Origin: Lactuca virosa
Taxonomy: Eukaryota > Streptophyta > Magnoliopsida > Asterales > Asteraceae
Assembly: GCA_928212115.1 (NCBI GenBank)
Contig: CAKMRJ010005523.1
Span: forward strand, 250,884,000-250,947,999
Reading direction: 5' to 3'
Length of the DNA stretch: 64,000 nt
Position 1 is the stretch's first letter. Every line of letters starts with the position of its first letter. Made by a program: the position numbers and the translations under genes. The notes beneath the pieces were generated by a model that had not been told where the DNA came from, did no database searches, and saw only the letters and a list, made by a program, of their open reading frames with translations. Positions 1 to 11,500 of the stretch are shown here, piece after piece.

Positions 1-494
1 TTGTGTCAGAGAACAGGATGTTGAAAGTTTATTGTTCGGATGGATTCTGATAGTAGTTCAGTGGATGAGCCCTGGTGTGGTGTAAACCCTTCGTTCCTTG
101 GGGCGTGATTCAGACTGTTTTGGAACGTTGGTATGAGTGATCGTAGCCGATTGTCGGATTTTGTCTTGTGAGAATCATAGGAGCAGTGAGTTATCAGGTT
201 TGATGTTCAAAGAGCGAATCTCATGGTGATAGCGTTGAGTGGGCGGTCTGGCGGGCGGGCCAGGCCACTAGAGTTTCCCGATTCTGGGAAGGTCAAGAAA
301 GGGGTATTTAGCGACATAGGGGCGCCGTTTTGTTCCAAAATTTGGAGTTCCGGTCGGATCCAGGTATTCATGGAGGAAAGATATCGCTTTGGCGTGAGAA
401 CCTTTCAGTGGTGCTTTTCGAGTGTTGGTTTTTTTCTATCTATGTGGTTAAGGAGCCATTTCGAGGACGAAATCTATTTCAAGTGGGGGAGAAC
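1..494 (+). mobile_element. Element A, 3' internal end (gypsy, non-coding)
   Basis: This is the last part of the internal region of a Ty3/gypsy element that enters from the left edge. It ends in a purine tract, AAGTGGGGGAGA at 481-492, directly before an LTR starting TGTAACATCC. The stretch TTCGAGGACGAAATCT before it resembles the last pol codons of chromovirus E, but no chromodomain or other pol protein can be read here. Short open frames in this part look like chance. Like B and F, A was probably non-autonomous; the rest of the element is outside the window. Confidence 0.75.
481..492 (+). promoter_or_regulatory. Polypurine tract of element A
   Basis: AAGTGGGGGAGA lies two bases before the LTR start. 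Such tracts prime plus-strand DNA synthesis. The same motif precedes the 3' LTR of B (44720) and, in slightly changed form and on the minus strand, those of E and F. Confidence 0.85.
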
Positions 495-556
495 TGTAAC
501 ATCCGGATTTCCAGGCATGACAATTTGAATATTTCATTTTGAGTTATGAGGGGGGA

Positions 557-1425
557 CTCGACGAGTTGACGCCTAGACTCGTCAAGTAGGATCGCGATTT
601 GCTGACTGGATTAATGAAGGGACTCGACGAGTCGATGGGCGGACTCGACGAGTCCGTGCTGGCGGCAAAAACCCTAAATCTTTGGGCCTGTTCCCTATTT
701 AAGGGTCCTTATGCCCTCAATTGCGGCTACCAGTCAGAGAGAGAAAAACCCTAGAGAGGTGAGTGGTGAGTTGTGTGTGAGAGCAAGCCTTTTAATCTTT
801 TTTGGTGTTTGTTTCTTGCAAAGAATAAGTAGTTTCCAGCTAGAGGAGGTCAAGAGGATTGCTAATCTGTGGTTTTCAAGCTTGGATCTACAGTATTGAG
901 GTAGCAAATCGAACTCTCCTTCTGTTTTGGTTAAGATCTATGAATCTAGGGTTTTCTATACCCTTTTTATGGCTTGAATTGATGAGTTTATGGTCCCTTT
1001 ATGTGTTAGACTTCAGATCTGGACCCATAGAGGTCTAGAGAGCATTATCCATCTTGCTTTATGAAGTGTTATGGAAGGAATGAACTTAGGTTGCCATTGT
1101 TGAGGCTATTTCTTCGAAAGGAACCATATATGTGTTGCATGAGTGTAAAGGTTTCACCTTTACGTGATTAGTGGGTATGGAAAGGTCAGATCTATAGGTT
1201 AGAGAAGCGGATCTGACCTCAGAAGGTCATTTGAGTGTTGCCATGGACGCTACTCGCCGAGTTCATAAGTGGACTCGACGAGTCGAGTCGGGGTTGCCCC
1301 GCGATTCGTGACAGGAGTAACTCGTCGAGTGAAGGGATGACTCGACGTGCCAAGTGAGGCTAGAAGGATTCAGAGGACCCGCATTGACTCGCCGAGTCGC
1401 CCATGTGCACTCGACGAGTCGGGTC
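557..1425. repeat. Palindrome cluster, ACTCGACGAGTC type
   Basis: About ten exact or near copies of a CpG-centred palindrome (GACTCGACGAGTC and variants with GCC or GTC at the centre) occur in two groups, 557-655 before and after the start-site region and 1247-1425 downstream. The LTRs of E carry the closely related ACTCGTCGAGT. Function unknown. Confidence 0.8.
695..704 (+). promoter_or_regulatory. TATA-like box, LTR A
   Basis: CTATTTAAGG is followed within about 60 bases by AGAGAGAAAAACCCTA-like leader sequence. The same arrangement (TATTTAAGC then AAACCCTA) is seen in LTR B at 44929, so this is the likely promoter core. Confidence 0.5.
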
Positions 1426-1666
1426 AAAGTTTGACCGTTGACTTCAGTTGACCCTTAGGGTTTTGGTCAAGCTGATTCAGGAAATTCAGGGCGGGGAGGA
1501 GCCTTCTACCCCATCTTTAGAGATGATGAGGGTATGAGAGGGTATTGATCAGGAATGTTTTCGTATGATAGGAGGAGGCTAGGTCGGGACGTCAAGCACG
1601 AGAGTTTATCCGACTTCGTACGAGGTGGTCTTCTCACTATACTGTACCTAGAGTGGTACTATGTGT

Positions 1667-1883
1667 GACCGGAAGGTCTTATATGCTATGAGATGTATGT
1701 GTTATTTGCTGTTATATGATATGGATGTGTTATGTATGTTATGAATGCTAAGGACCGGAAGGTCATTATGATATGGACCGGAAGCTCAAGATGATATGGA
1801 CCGGAAGGTCATTACGGGTAGGACCGGAAGGTCTACCAGGGTTGTGGGACGGAAGTCCTCTGAGACACAGTGACCGGAAGGTC
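1667..1883. repeat. GACCGGAAGGTC minisatellite in LTR A
   Basis: Repeated GACCGGAAGGTC units, each able to pair GACC with GGTC, are spaced roughly 20-60 bases apart. The array sits between CTTCTCAC and GGGGAACTCACTAAG, the same place as arrays of unrelated sequence in LTRs B, C, E, F and J. Confidence 0.75.
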
Positions 1884-2155
1884 TTACAGCCTTGAGTGGC
1901 GTATGTGCGTATGTGGTATTTTGGGGAACTCACTAAGCATTTATGCTTACAGTTGTTGTGTTATGTGTTTCAGGTACTAGCGAGGATCGCGGGAAGGCGC
2001 CGGCATGATTCGTACACACTCATGAAGTTTATGTCTTGAGATTCTGGGATATGTTTTGTTATGATAACATTGGATACATTATGTTTTGATAGTACCTTAT
2101 GAATAAAAGTATGTTTTAAAAATGAAAAATTGTTTTGGAAATCTACGTCGTTACA

Positions 2156-2598
2156 GTCTTTGTGATTATTGCATTTGTTCGTATGATTATATGTTTGTAA
2201 GATTATATGTGTACCGGGCGGGGCCCGATGCCAGGCGGGGCCTAATGACTAACAGATCTATATACCGAGCAGGGCCCGATGAAGGGCGGGGGCCCAACAT
2301 GTGGTTATTATGTATGGTATGTGGTATTTTTGGGAACTAACTAAGTTTTGTGCTTACGGTTTTTATGGTTATGTTTTCAGGTACTTCCGGTTCAAAAGGG
2401 AAGGACCCGACTTGATCGTAGCGCATCCATCCATGTTTGCACATTTCGATGATTTTGGGATTGTACTTTGATAACCGTTTTCTTATACAACACTTTTGAA
2501 ATATTTAGAAAAGGGTATTGAATGTTGACTTAAAGATAATTGATGATTTGGTTGAATTAAAAATGAAATTTTTACCTCATAAATTTTGAGTCGTTACA
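2156..2598 (+). mobile_element. 5' LTR of element B, 3' portion
   Basis: This segment matches the last 470 bases of the complete B LTR at 46296-46770, including the GGGCGGGGCCCGATG minisatellite and the TTTTCAGGTAC motif. It ends GTTACA and is followed by a primer-binding site. The first part of this LTR lies beyond the window, displaced by insertion of element A. Confidence 0.88.
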
Positions 2599-2600
2599 AG

Positions 2601-2614
2601 TTGGTATCAGAGCC
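2601..2614 (+). promoter_or_regulatory. Primer-binding site of B
   Basis: TTGGTATCAGAGCC follows the LTR end by two bases. It is the usual site complementary to the 3' end of plant initiator methionine tRNA and sets the direction of element B as plus. Confidence 0.9.
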
Positions 2615-3724
2615 TTGGTTTGAGGGATTCGGACATACTCTCGGGTGTGTCTAAACTCAAATTGAGGGTTTGGTGAAATTTTCATAAAATAAATGTTTTA
2701 TTAAAGGATTTTCTAACAAAAGAAAGGGTGGTATTCGTGCTATCGGCCGAGCTTAAGTAAGTGATTCCCAAAATACCCATAAATGTTAATATGTTATATG
2801 GTTTTAGTTTTTTCATGGTAGGATCAGGCTAGGGATACTTTTAGGAATTGTATGATAGATTGGCCTGTTATGTGATGCCTTGTAGCCTAGGAAGCATGGG
2901 ATGCTAGATTGGGAATATGTATTGGTATCAAGGATTGCTAAGTGTATGTTTTAAAAATTATATACGGGTTCATATTGCCCTAGAATGATTGATTTGGCCT
3001 TATTTCATGTTCCTCATTTGGTTGTGGTCCTAGGGTAGAGTATTTTATTTGACAATCTATTTGATCATGTATTGTGTATAATTTGCATGCTTAAGGCAAC
3101 CAACAGTGAGAGTGGAAGTTCCTAGCATGTGCTGCAGTATGTGAGTTTGAGTGACCTTTGGTTATTATATGGATTAGAGTGATACTTCATGAATTTTGCT
3201 TGCTTTGTGCTTTGTGGAACTCTTAAGTGATGTGAGTTAGCTATTAAGTGAATATGTCAAGTCACATGTGATAAAGGTTGGATAATCTCAGACTGATGGA
3301 TATGACCCTATTGTGCAACTCTCGTTTGAATCTAACCATTATAGGGATAAGTATTTGAGTCGAAGGATTATCTAAGCTTGGTTACATGTGATTGTATTCA
3401 TGAGGTGGGTAACTGACATTATGGGGAGTTCTTCAGGAGCTGATGGCAGGGTGAGGTTGGAACCTAGGCAAGCCTAGGAAGTGCTTAAGTGGGTTTGGTG
3501 GTGCTATTTAATGAGTACTTAGTGCATCAGTATGAGAAGGTGACTTAAAGGATTCAGGGTGATTCTTGAGGAATGTATGGATAGGTGTGGAAGGTAGTAT
3601 TGGGCCCGTACTACTGAAATCACATGATCCATACTCGAGTCGGGGAGAGATTCAGAGAATCTAGGAAGCCTGTGGGACGAGGATTCTTGAATATGTTATG
3701 ATAATTTCAATGTTGTTTTTCAGT
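2615..3724 (+). other. Leader of B, upstream of gag
   Basis: This non-coding leader of about 1.1 kb shares blocks with the leaders of F (minus strand, around 23000-23200), E (around 37380) and J (around 51200). The best conserved block contains GTGTGGAAGGTAGTATTGG and GTACTACTGAAA around 3586-3619. The leader ends with a pyrimidine-rich TTGTTTTTCAG just before the gag start, which resembles a 3' splice site. Confidence 0.7.
3594..3614 (+). other. GGGCCC-loop hairpin in B leader
   Basis: GTAGTA (3594-3599) pairs with TACTAC (3609-3614) around a loop holding the palindrome GGGCCC (3602-3607). The same hairpin occurs upstream of gag in E and F, with a weaker form in J. A palindrome exposed in a loop is the form taken by retroviral dimerisation signals; that role here is inferred. 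Confidence 0.6.
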
Positions 3725-4906
3725 ATGGTGATGAGCACTCAGGAAGGAGGTTTGGGTTCAGGTTCAGGTACTGAGCCAATTGATGAGCGGATACGGGAGT
3801 TCATCTCTTTGGAGATTTCCTGCGGTATCTCGGAGCATACTCCTATGATCTTTGGTACGGTCAAGGAAGGGATTTTGGAGATTTTGGATGAGCGTCTGGG
3901 CGCATTCCATGCTGAGGTTATGGCTATTTTTGGAGCTCGCACTCTTTCTTTTTATGAGTTCCGTGCTTGTGCAGCTCCCACATTCTTTGGGGAAAAGGAC
4001 TCCATTGTCAGTAAGATATGGTTAGCGGATATGGCTAACACGTTCAGGACGAGTTTCTTCCCCGAGGGGTTGAAGGTCAGATTTGCCTCCTGTCGTCTAA
4101 AGGACAGATCCCGAGATTGGTGGGATTAGGTAGACTTCGCTTTGGGAGGCGAAGCCCTGGAAACGATGACATGGGATGAGTTTGTGACCCGGTTTAGGGT
4201 CAAGATTTGCACCAACTATCGATGTGAAGCAGTTGACGAGAGAGCTTTGTTGGTTCCGCAGTATGATGCGTACAAGGAAATGAAGAAAGTGAGATATCAT
4301 GATATACTGAGAGATGACATCAGGGAGTTTGTGAGTTTATCAGGGTGTGAGACCCTTAATGATATGATTGCTAGAGAACGAGAGCGTGAGATTGATTTGG
4401 AGCATCTCGGGAAGAGGAAGCCAGAGCAGACTTAGATTTCAGTGGGTCAGGCGAAGAGGCCTAGGACTCAGGAGTCACGTGCGGGAGGCCATCATGGCCG
4501 GGGCCGTTGTGCCAAGTGCGGGAGGACCCACGAGGGAGGATGTCGGGAGACAGGTCGAGGATCTTTCAGTTGTGGTCTGATGGGTCATTTTAGTAGGGAC
4601 TGCCCCCATGGGTCGTGTTTAATGTGTTTTCACTGCAACCAGGTGGGCCACAAGAATGACGACTGTCCGATGTTGAGGGGTGGAGCAGTGAGTGCAACTG
4701 CTCCAGTTACTTTGTGGATCACCGACGGTCAGGAGGGTAGGGCAGGAGCCCCAGCAGCGAGGATCCAAGCATTGGAGTGCCAGTCAGGGGAGGCTAGGTT
4801 TCATCAGATGCTATTGCGGGTATGTTATCTTTTTTTTTTCTTGATTATTATCGGTGTTTATGTTTCTTTGGAATCTTGTTTGGGTATGGGTAAGCATTAT
4901 ATTTGA
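3725..4906 (+). pseudogene. gag: Gag of element B, gypsy, two stop codons
   Basis: One frame can be read throughout, broken only by TAG at 4127-4129 and 4433-4435. The start chosen is ATG at 3725, after TTTTTCAG; an in-frame upstream ATG at 3698 is less likely because it precedes that motif. The protein has an acidic N-terminus, a capsid-like part (EFRACAAPTFFGEK, then WLADMANTFRT) and, near the end, zinc-knuckle motifs CAKCGRTHEGGC and CFHCNQVGHKNDDC (C-X2-C-X4-H-X4-C). Against L it lacks about 26 residues before ERALLVPQY, an in-frame deletion. Gag packages element RNA into particles. No protease or polymerase follows, so B depended on other elements for pol. Confidence 0.88.
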
Positions 4907-5412
4907 TCTAGATATCTGTTATTGCATGGGTTATATCATCAAGAACTGTTATATGCCATTTTTGCATGTCGAGAGTCATTAGTGGGTTGCATCTTGCTGA
5001 GCGGAATTCAGTTTGTTCAATTGTTGTTCCGGTTCTTTGATGGGGTCAAATCAGGGGTTTCGTTTTAAAGGTCTATGGTCAGCTCATCTGGTTAGTTCTT
5101 CAACGAATTCAAAGTTCGGATGAGAAAACATTTGTTCAGGAAGCATCGACAGTCATCTATGGCAGGACCTTTGGGTCTGATCACTACCGTTGCTAGGGAA
5201 GGAGCGGTAACAAGGAGATGAAGTTGAAAACCACAGGAATTTGTTTGGTTATTGGAGGTGCCAGGGGAATTTTCTTATCACAACGATTAAAGATGGTTGG
5301 AATTCAGATATCCTTCTTAAGATGGGAAGTTGGAGTGAAGATTCTCCAGTTCAGAGCAAGGGTTATGGTCTTCGTCACCAACATAAAAGACATAAGGATT
5401 TGGTGTTGTATC
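4820..5412 (+). other. Post-gag non-coding part of B, up to element G
   Basis: A GTATGT at 4820 followed by a T-rich run matches the start of the gag-protease intron of E and L, but no acceptor or protease follows. From about 5000 the sequence matches the part of F that follows its gag relic (minus strand, about 22150-22290), including CACTACCGTTGCTAGG. It breaks at 5412 where copia G is inserted. Confidence 0.6.
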
Positions 5413-6164
5413 TGTTGGATTAATGTCTAAGTCCATAACTATAATTGGTAAGACTTGACCTGACCCGGCATGGTCCATTTGGGTTGCATGGCATCGGGAC
5501 AATTGGATAGACAAGATGAGGAAAAAGGATACTAGTGATTTATATTAATATATTATAAGTTCTAATATATTAATATATAATCATATTATTTAATTAGTAT
5601 TGATCAAGAATTAATTTATAGATAATTAAGTGATCAAAAGGAACTAATTAAATATGGACTCTAAGATATATGTGTGTGATGGGCCAAGTTCATTTAGGTT
5701 GGGATAAGCTTTCATGGATAGTCCATGGAGTGTTTAACCCATGGATCATATCAAATGAAAGGTCATGGGTATTAGGGTTTAACCCTAATCTCCACACTAT
5801 ATAAAGATGTCCTTGGTTGGTGAATTGGCACTAGTGTGTGTACACAAAAGGGCAAGGCCGATTTCACTAGAGATAACCAAAGTATCCTTATTCTCAAGGT
5901 TATTCCAAGTGTTCATGGTGTTGTGTGAACCATTTGAGGTGTCACACTTGGGGCACTAGGCACTCAAGCTTCATGAAGACAAGTTACATAAAAAAAGGTA
6001 TGTATTCTATCTATTTTATTACCCAAGTATATGATATTTGTATGCTAGTATAGGGTAATATCTTGGAAACTTCATATTTGCATGTATAATAGAGAAAACA
6101 TAGATCCAAGGTATTTAGGGTTGTATGTGCACCATAGGATGTTGTAGTATACTAAGACCCAACA
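5413..6164 (+). mobile_element. 5' LTR of G
   Basis: Starts TGTTGGATTAATG and ends ACCCAACA. A clear TATATAAAG box at 5798-5806 lies before a leader containing the start of the transcript. It is related to, but distinct from, the LTR of H. Confidence 0.92.
5798..5806 (+). promoter_or_regulatory. TATA box in LTR of G
   Basis: TATATAAAG lies in the middle of the LTR, downstream of an ATTAGGGTTTAACCCTAAT palindrome. In the 3' LTR the box reads TATATAAAT near 12774. Confidence 0.6.
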
Positions 6165-6165
6165 G

Positions 6166-6178
6166 TGGTATCAGAGCC
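6166..6178 (+). promoter_or_regulatory. Primer-binding site of G
   Basis: TGGTATCAGAGCC starts one base after the LTR end, the initiator-Met tRNA type usual in plant copia elements. Confidence 0.9.
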
Positions 6179-6179
6179 A

Positions 6180-7119
6180 TGGATTGTTTTCTGTTATATT
6201 CATGCAAATGTTTGATTTTCAAAGTTGAAAAAAAAAGAAACAAAACATGAAGTTTGTCAAATTTTAAGATAATTACTTGCTTTGTGAAAAACTAATTATT
6301 TGTAAAATTTGAATCATTTGTTATATGAGTTGAATTAGGTCAAATTTAGTAAAAGATAAAATGATATGATTATTTTATTAGTTTTAAAAGTTTGATCTAA
6401 ATGTTTTAAGGAGTTACAAATTTTGTCATAAAATTTTGAAGCTCAAAAAGTTTTTTTAAAGTTGTGATCTTATGTGTTTTGAAACCTCCATAAGTTATAG
6501 ATATGAAAAGGTTTTAAAAAAAAAATTTGTTTTTATGGAGTTACAAAATTTGGTGTTAATGTTTTAAAGAATTCCATAACTTATTCTTAAGTTATGGAAC
6601 ATGAAAAGTTTTATCATAAAACAAGCATTTAACTCCATAAGTTATGGATTACCAAAAGTTCTATGTTTCCTTGATTTATGAGTTAGTTTAGATTAATGGA
6701 AAAACAATTTGTGTTTTAGTTGTTTTCAATCCTAATTAATCTAAAAGTTGTTCATAAAATGTGTTTTTTTTGTAACTTGTCCTCAAGTTATATGAAAAGT
6801 CACATTTATGAATCTTAAAAACTCATAAATATGCCTTAGGTTACAAAAAAAATGAAGAGTCTTTTCTTATAAATAGTTTTTATGGCTCCATAACTTGTCC
6901 TCAAGTTATGGATGTCCAAGAGTCTCTTCATTAAAAGTTTTAAAGCTTTACTTAAAACTCATAAGTTATGAAAATCCAAGAGTTTTGAATAGTTTCAAAA
7001 CTTGCCCTCAAGTTTTGGAATTTGAAAAGTTTTCTCTAATGAATACTTTAATTCAAAGTTAAGCCCTTAGAATTTTAAAAGTTAAAATTTAACCCTTATA
7101 CTTTATAATATTATAAGTT

Positions 7120-7120
<1 letters not shown>
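6180..7120 (+). repeat. AT-rich leader of G with CATAACTTG foldbacks
   Basis: At least four foldbacks have the form CATAACTTG-TCC-TCAAGTTATG or close variants, at about 6572, 6770, 6889 and 6996. The arms differ between copies (CATAA/TTATG, CAAAA/TTTTG) but stay self-complementary. H has a related single copy near 15057. There is no coding potential. Confidence 0.6.

Positions 7121-7124
<4 letters not shown>

Positions 7125-7183
<59 letters not shown>
7125..7183. repeat. (TA)n(TG)n microsatellite
   Basis: A run of TA dinucleotides passes into a run of TG dinucleotides inside the leader of G. H has only a short TATATA stretch at the matching place (about 15430). Confidence 0.95.
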
Positions 7184-7184
7184 A

Positions 7185-7900
7185 TAAGAGCAAGTCGTCT
7201 TACCATTAGTAGGCCTCATTCACAAAGTCGGTCTATAAGGGGGGTATAAGGTTGTTGCCTATAAAATGGCAGCTTAATGGGTGTCCACTCTCACCCACCG
7301 CTTCCTTGACTGGTGGAGGGTCGTTAGTCGAACGGGTAGGACAAGGACTATAATTCTCCCTTCATTAAAAGTATTAATGATAAATACTAAGTAACTAAAC
7401 CTTTTATTAATTCCCAATCTTAGTTACTTAGGAAAATGTGAATAAGGTGCTAATCCATGAAATTACACTTTGCACTTTGTTTAAACCGTTAGTGGAGCGT
7501 GTGTGGTTAACCGGCACACTAACCTGGATTTAACAAAAGTAGGCAAAGGGTAACTTAATATTTATCATAGTATCGGTGGAGCTCGTGTGGTTAACCGGCA
7601 CATCGATTGAGGGGTAAATATTAAGGGTACCAAGTATATTTGCATGGTTACTTCACACCTTGTTTTGTGATCCTCGGCATCCCAGTCACAAAACCTGAAG
7701 GGCACACTCGAGATTGAAACATGCCATTGAAAAGTTCAATGAATCTCAAAAGATCTAGGAGTTTCAAATCCAAGTAAAAACCTAATTAAATTATTTCGTT
7801 TTTCATGGTGGAAATTGGTAAATCGTCATTTACCTACCTTCAACTATTTTATAACTCGGATTACGGCATCCCTCTTCCATTTATAAATAGGTTGTTGGAT
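7185..7900 (+). other. Conserved structured leader of G
   Basis: This block matches H 15455-16140 better than the coding parts do. It holds GGGTGTCCACTCTCACCC (a short stem), two hairpins with loop core GTGTGGTTAACCGGCAC (7490-7525 and 7570-7607) whose arms differ, and a foldback around GGATTACGGCATCCCTCTTC at 7840-7895. Its place between primer site and gag suggests roles in packaging, dimerisation or translation, none of which can be shown here. Confidence 0.55.
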
Positions 7901-7972
7901 CCAAGCCTTAATATTTCATATTGGGTGTTATATTAAGGACTTTAGATCAACTATCTTGAATATCTCCCAAAA

Positions 7973-8575
7973 GATGTCTAGTTGAGACATCTATGATCTT
8001 CCCAAATCTCTTGGAACTTTACTTCCTCCACCTCCTCCAATTATTCTCCCTAACCCACAAGTTCAAGGTCACTCAAGCCCTAATGGAAAGCAAGGTCTAT
8101 GTGTGATCACATCTTAGAGATGAAGTCACATATTAACAAGCCGAGAGAGTTGGGTGTCAAAGTCTTGAGAAAGTTGGATGTTCAATCACTTTCTAAGTCA
8201 CATAGTGAGTTCCTTTGGGACTACTATGAAACAGACTATGACATGAACCTTAATGATCATATCTATTTGCTTGGCGCTGCTGAATCAGCAATGATTTGGA
8301 ACAATAGTAAAGCAAATTTGATTAGAAGATCAACTTCCCAAAAACTTTATGGACAGTGACAATGGTGACACTGGAAATCCAGAAAAAGCATTCTCTTCCC
8401 AATGGAAAGGGATTGGCCATAGTCAACCCGGTTGACCAAATGGTAAAGAGAAAGGCTAAGTCTGGGATAGTCCCATTACCAAAGGGTCCATATGTTTATT
8501 TTGGAAGGGGTGTTGATTGCAAAGCTGCCAAATTTACCTAAGGATGTTAAAGTCAATAAGTTTGACTCTACTTCA
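7973..8575 (+). pseudogene. gag: Gag remnant of G (copia)
   Basis: The start ATGTCTAGTT matches the gag start of H (16223) but meets a stop at codon 4. The most readable piece, 8099-8359, has HILEMKSHINKPRELGVKVL and YETDYDMNLNDHIYLLGAAE, the copia gag core. A ruined zinc knuckle follows at about 8490-8530, where most Cys and His positions are lost. Part of the N-terminal region present in H (around 16250-16430) is missing. Confidence 0.75.
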
Positions 8576-11500
8576 GGTAAAGTCCATTGTCTAACTCTGT
8601 TAAGCTCCTATTTGGAGATTCTTATTACATAATGTGTCTGAGTCACATGGTGATGTTATAAGAATCAAAGAAAAGAGAGAAAGCTTAAAAGAAGTATATG
8701 CTGCTTCTGATCGCGAAGATGGACTTCGATCGCATCAGAATTTTGAAGCTGTTACTTAGGAGTTATGACACATTGCTTAGGAATATATAACAACAAGGTT
8801 TTCATATGGATTGTAAGGATAAGTTTTTCCGCAAAGTTTTTTAAATAATAGGAAATTTTTGATTTTATTTATTTTAAGTATCCTTACAATGGCATTTGTG
8901 AAAAAAATTGTTGTTTATATGATTCCATTGCTAGTAATATAGGAAAATGGTTTTGATTCTTTCATTTGTGGTAGTGTCTACCAAATAAAGAAAGTTTCTC
9001 ATCATCCAAGTTTCAGTTGGACCGAAACTTGGAATCATGCAAGTTGTATAGTATGATGAATGAGAACTTTCAAGCATTGGAAAATTAAGACTTGTTCACA
9101 TGGATGTGTGAATCAAGTGAAGGACTAAAGAGATCGAGTACACATTCTTGTGCATTGGTCATGTCCACCACAAATCTCGTTAAGACTATTCGTCATGATT
9201 TACTAAAGTTTAGAAAATATGATTATACTTACAAGTTTAAGTATAATTCTGAAACATTGGAAAAGTCTCAATGTATGGCAGAACGAATGGGAAGAATCAA
9301 ATTAGGCAGACAGATAAAAGTTTCTCAAATCTGAAAAGATGGGAGAGTACTTTAGTATCATGTTTTGTGATCATCTTAATGATTAAAGAACCACATCACA
9401 ATTGGTCTTCTAAGGACATCTTAGTGCATTCTTATGACTAAGAAGAGGAGTCATAAATTGTTGAAATGGTTAAATCAAGAAGATGAGTCATACTTCGTTT
9501 CAAAACAAGTCTTAGAGTCATACTCCAAGACTGTAAGTTGAGTGATATATCTTAAAGAAAGGTTTAAAACACTTGTCAAATGTAAGAGTAAAAGTATCCT
9601 ACTCTTGTACATTTGAAATTGGTAAGTTGTGATGTTTTGGATAAAACAAAGACCAACTTAGGCCAATTGTGTGAAGTGTTTGTCTTGATAAAGAATCCGC
9701 ACTATCCCTTGAATATTTGACAAGAGAGTCTTATATGTCAAGAGGACAGTGGGAGTCTTAAAGGTCTTGAAAGTCTCAAGAACTAATAAAGAATAAAACC
9801 TGAGGTTCTTCACTAGCACACGACTTGAGGTTTATAACCTATCGTGTTGACATATTCCGTGCCCATTCCAGTTAAAGTTGGCTTTGCATAGGAGTTCTGA
9901 GAGTTCTCAATTGGTTGCATAACAACTTAGAAGCAATGGCAGGCCCTTGTGCTGTCAGGTGGCAAGAAATTAAGATTGAGTTCAGTCTATATGTGTTTGG
10001 ATTTGTCATTATCCTTGTCTTGTGACTATGGTTTTGACGATTCACATGGATAAGAACACATACACCATAAAATCTAAGGGTCATAAAGTTTCTCTCCGAT
10101 TCATGGAAATGATGGTGAGGAAACACTTCCACCAAGTAGATTTGAAACAGATGGAAAAAGGTCTAAACAATTGAGACTATGATTACGGCATCCCTTTTCA
10201 TAGTTCTGAAATTGTTTAGACACACATGCATGATATCTAAGGAAAGGTGTATGATTTTGATAAAGATTTTATCAAAGTATCTCGTATCAGAAGTCTGAAC
10301 TTTGGTAAAAAAGTCAATAAAGTATTGATTTCTAGAAGTCCAGCTGATTTCTGAGTACATGTCAAAGCTAGTGGGAGCATAAGTGTTATGCTAATAATCA
10401 TCATGTTAGTGGGAGCATGATAATTATGATAAAGGTTGCAAGTTAGCAATGTTAATTATAGAAAACAAAAGTTTCAATTCGTGGAGTTGCAGGGGTTGAA
10501 AAGTTGTTTTGCTATAATTAAGGGAGAGGAAATTATACTTCATTTCAATTCTAAATGCTTAGATTGAGGTTTTAATCATCTTTAGTCAAGAATATATATA
10601 TGAATTTCATGTTGGATTGGTTCAACTTAAGGAAATTCCATATATTGCGTTCTCAAAATTCGATTATGATTACGGCATCCCTCTTCATAGTCAAATTTTG
10701 AAAACATGGCAAATAAAAAAAATTTGTAGCAAAAGACTGGTCTAGAATCATGACTTTATGTGAGACATCATGAATCGTGTACCATTTGCTTTGGGTACAG
10801 GATCGATTGCATGTGCTATAATATTTATCCTTTCTAAAATTTTCCAAATGCCTGGGGCATTAAGAAGGGAAAAGGTCTAGAATTGGATATGACTAAAATG
10901 ATTAAGCAATTGTCGAGGACAATCTACGGTTTACCAAAGATTGGTTGCTCAGGGACAGTTGGAAGTATAGTGTTTAATTTTAGAAGGACCATATTGACAT
11001 ATTTTGAAAAAAGGCATCTCTTGTTCAGAAGTGATAGTCAAAATGAGAATATGGAGTTGTCTCCATAGGTGGAAGTTATCTGTGTAAGATTAGAAAAACT
11101 TAATGCAAGAAGCATGTTCAAAGCAATGTACTTTGAATATGAGACTTAGTTTCCATGGAGTTGAACTCCATTGGAATACCTTATAATGACTGTTGACAAG
11201 TCTTTGTGACTTTGTACATATTCATTACAGGAGGGTCAGTGCATATAAGTTTAAAATCTAAACAGATTTCGATAAATGATAGGAATTTGAAATTCTCACA
11301 TTTTTCGATAAGGATTTGGGAGTGTGAAATTAGAATCATTGAAATTATGTTCAATTGGTTTATTTCACAAAGTAAGGATCATAGACAAACATAGAGTGCA
11401 TACTTGGTGTATGGCAAAGCTATTGTTTAGAAAAACATAGTGTACATGCTTGGAGCATGGAACAACTAATGTTTTTAATTCAAGTATAAAGTTGATAAAA

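Larger units (their letters stand above)
495..2155 (+). mobile_element. 3' LTR of element A (gypsy)
   Basis: The LTR starts TGTAAC and ends GTTACA, a perfect 6-bp terminal inverted repeat, 1661 bp long. It carries a cluster of ACTCGACGAGTC-type palindromes (557-1425), a TATA-like CTATTTAAGG at 695, a GACCGGAAGGTC minisatellite (1667-1883), and an intron-like module ending TTTCAG at 1973 whose donor (1625, GTGGTC) is damaged. It lies inside the 5' LTR of B: the bases after 2155 continue exactly as B's 3' LTR does from about 46300. The target duplication cannot be checked because A's 5' end is outside the window. Confidence 0.88.

Noticed and set aside
557..1425. CRISPR-like array from the spaced ACTCGACGAGTC words
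   Set aside because: Spacing is irregular, the words are palindromes of 12-13 bases, the setting is a plant LTR, and no cas gene is present.
495..2598. A single 2.1-kb LTR between the purine tract of A and the primer site at 2601
   Set aside because: A clean GTTACA end at 2155 and exact continuation of the B LTR after it show two LTRs of different families, A inside B.
2601..2614. tRNA gene from the initiator-Met-like sequences
   Set aside because: Only the 3'-complementary primer-site words occur, always next to LTR ends; no A box, B box or cloverleaf is present.
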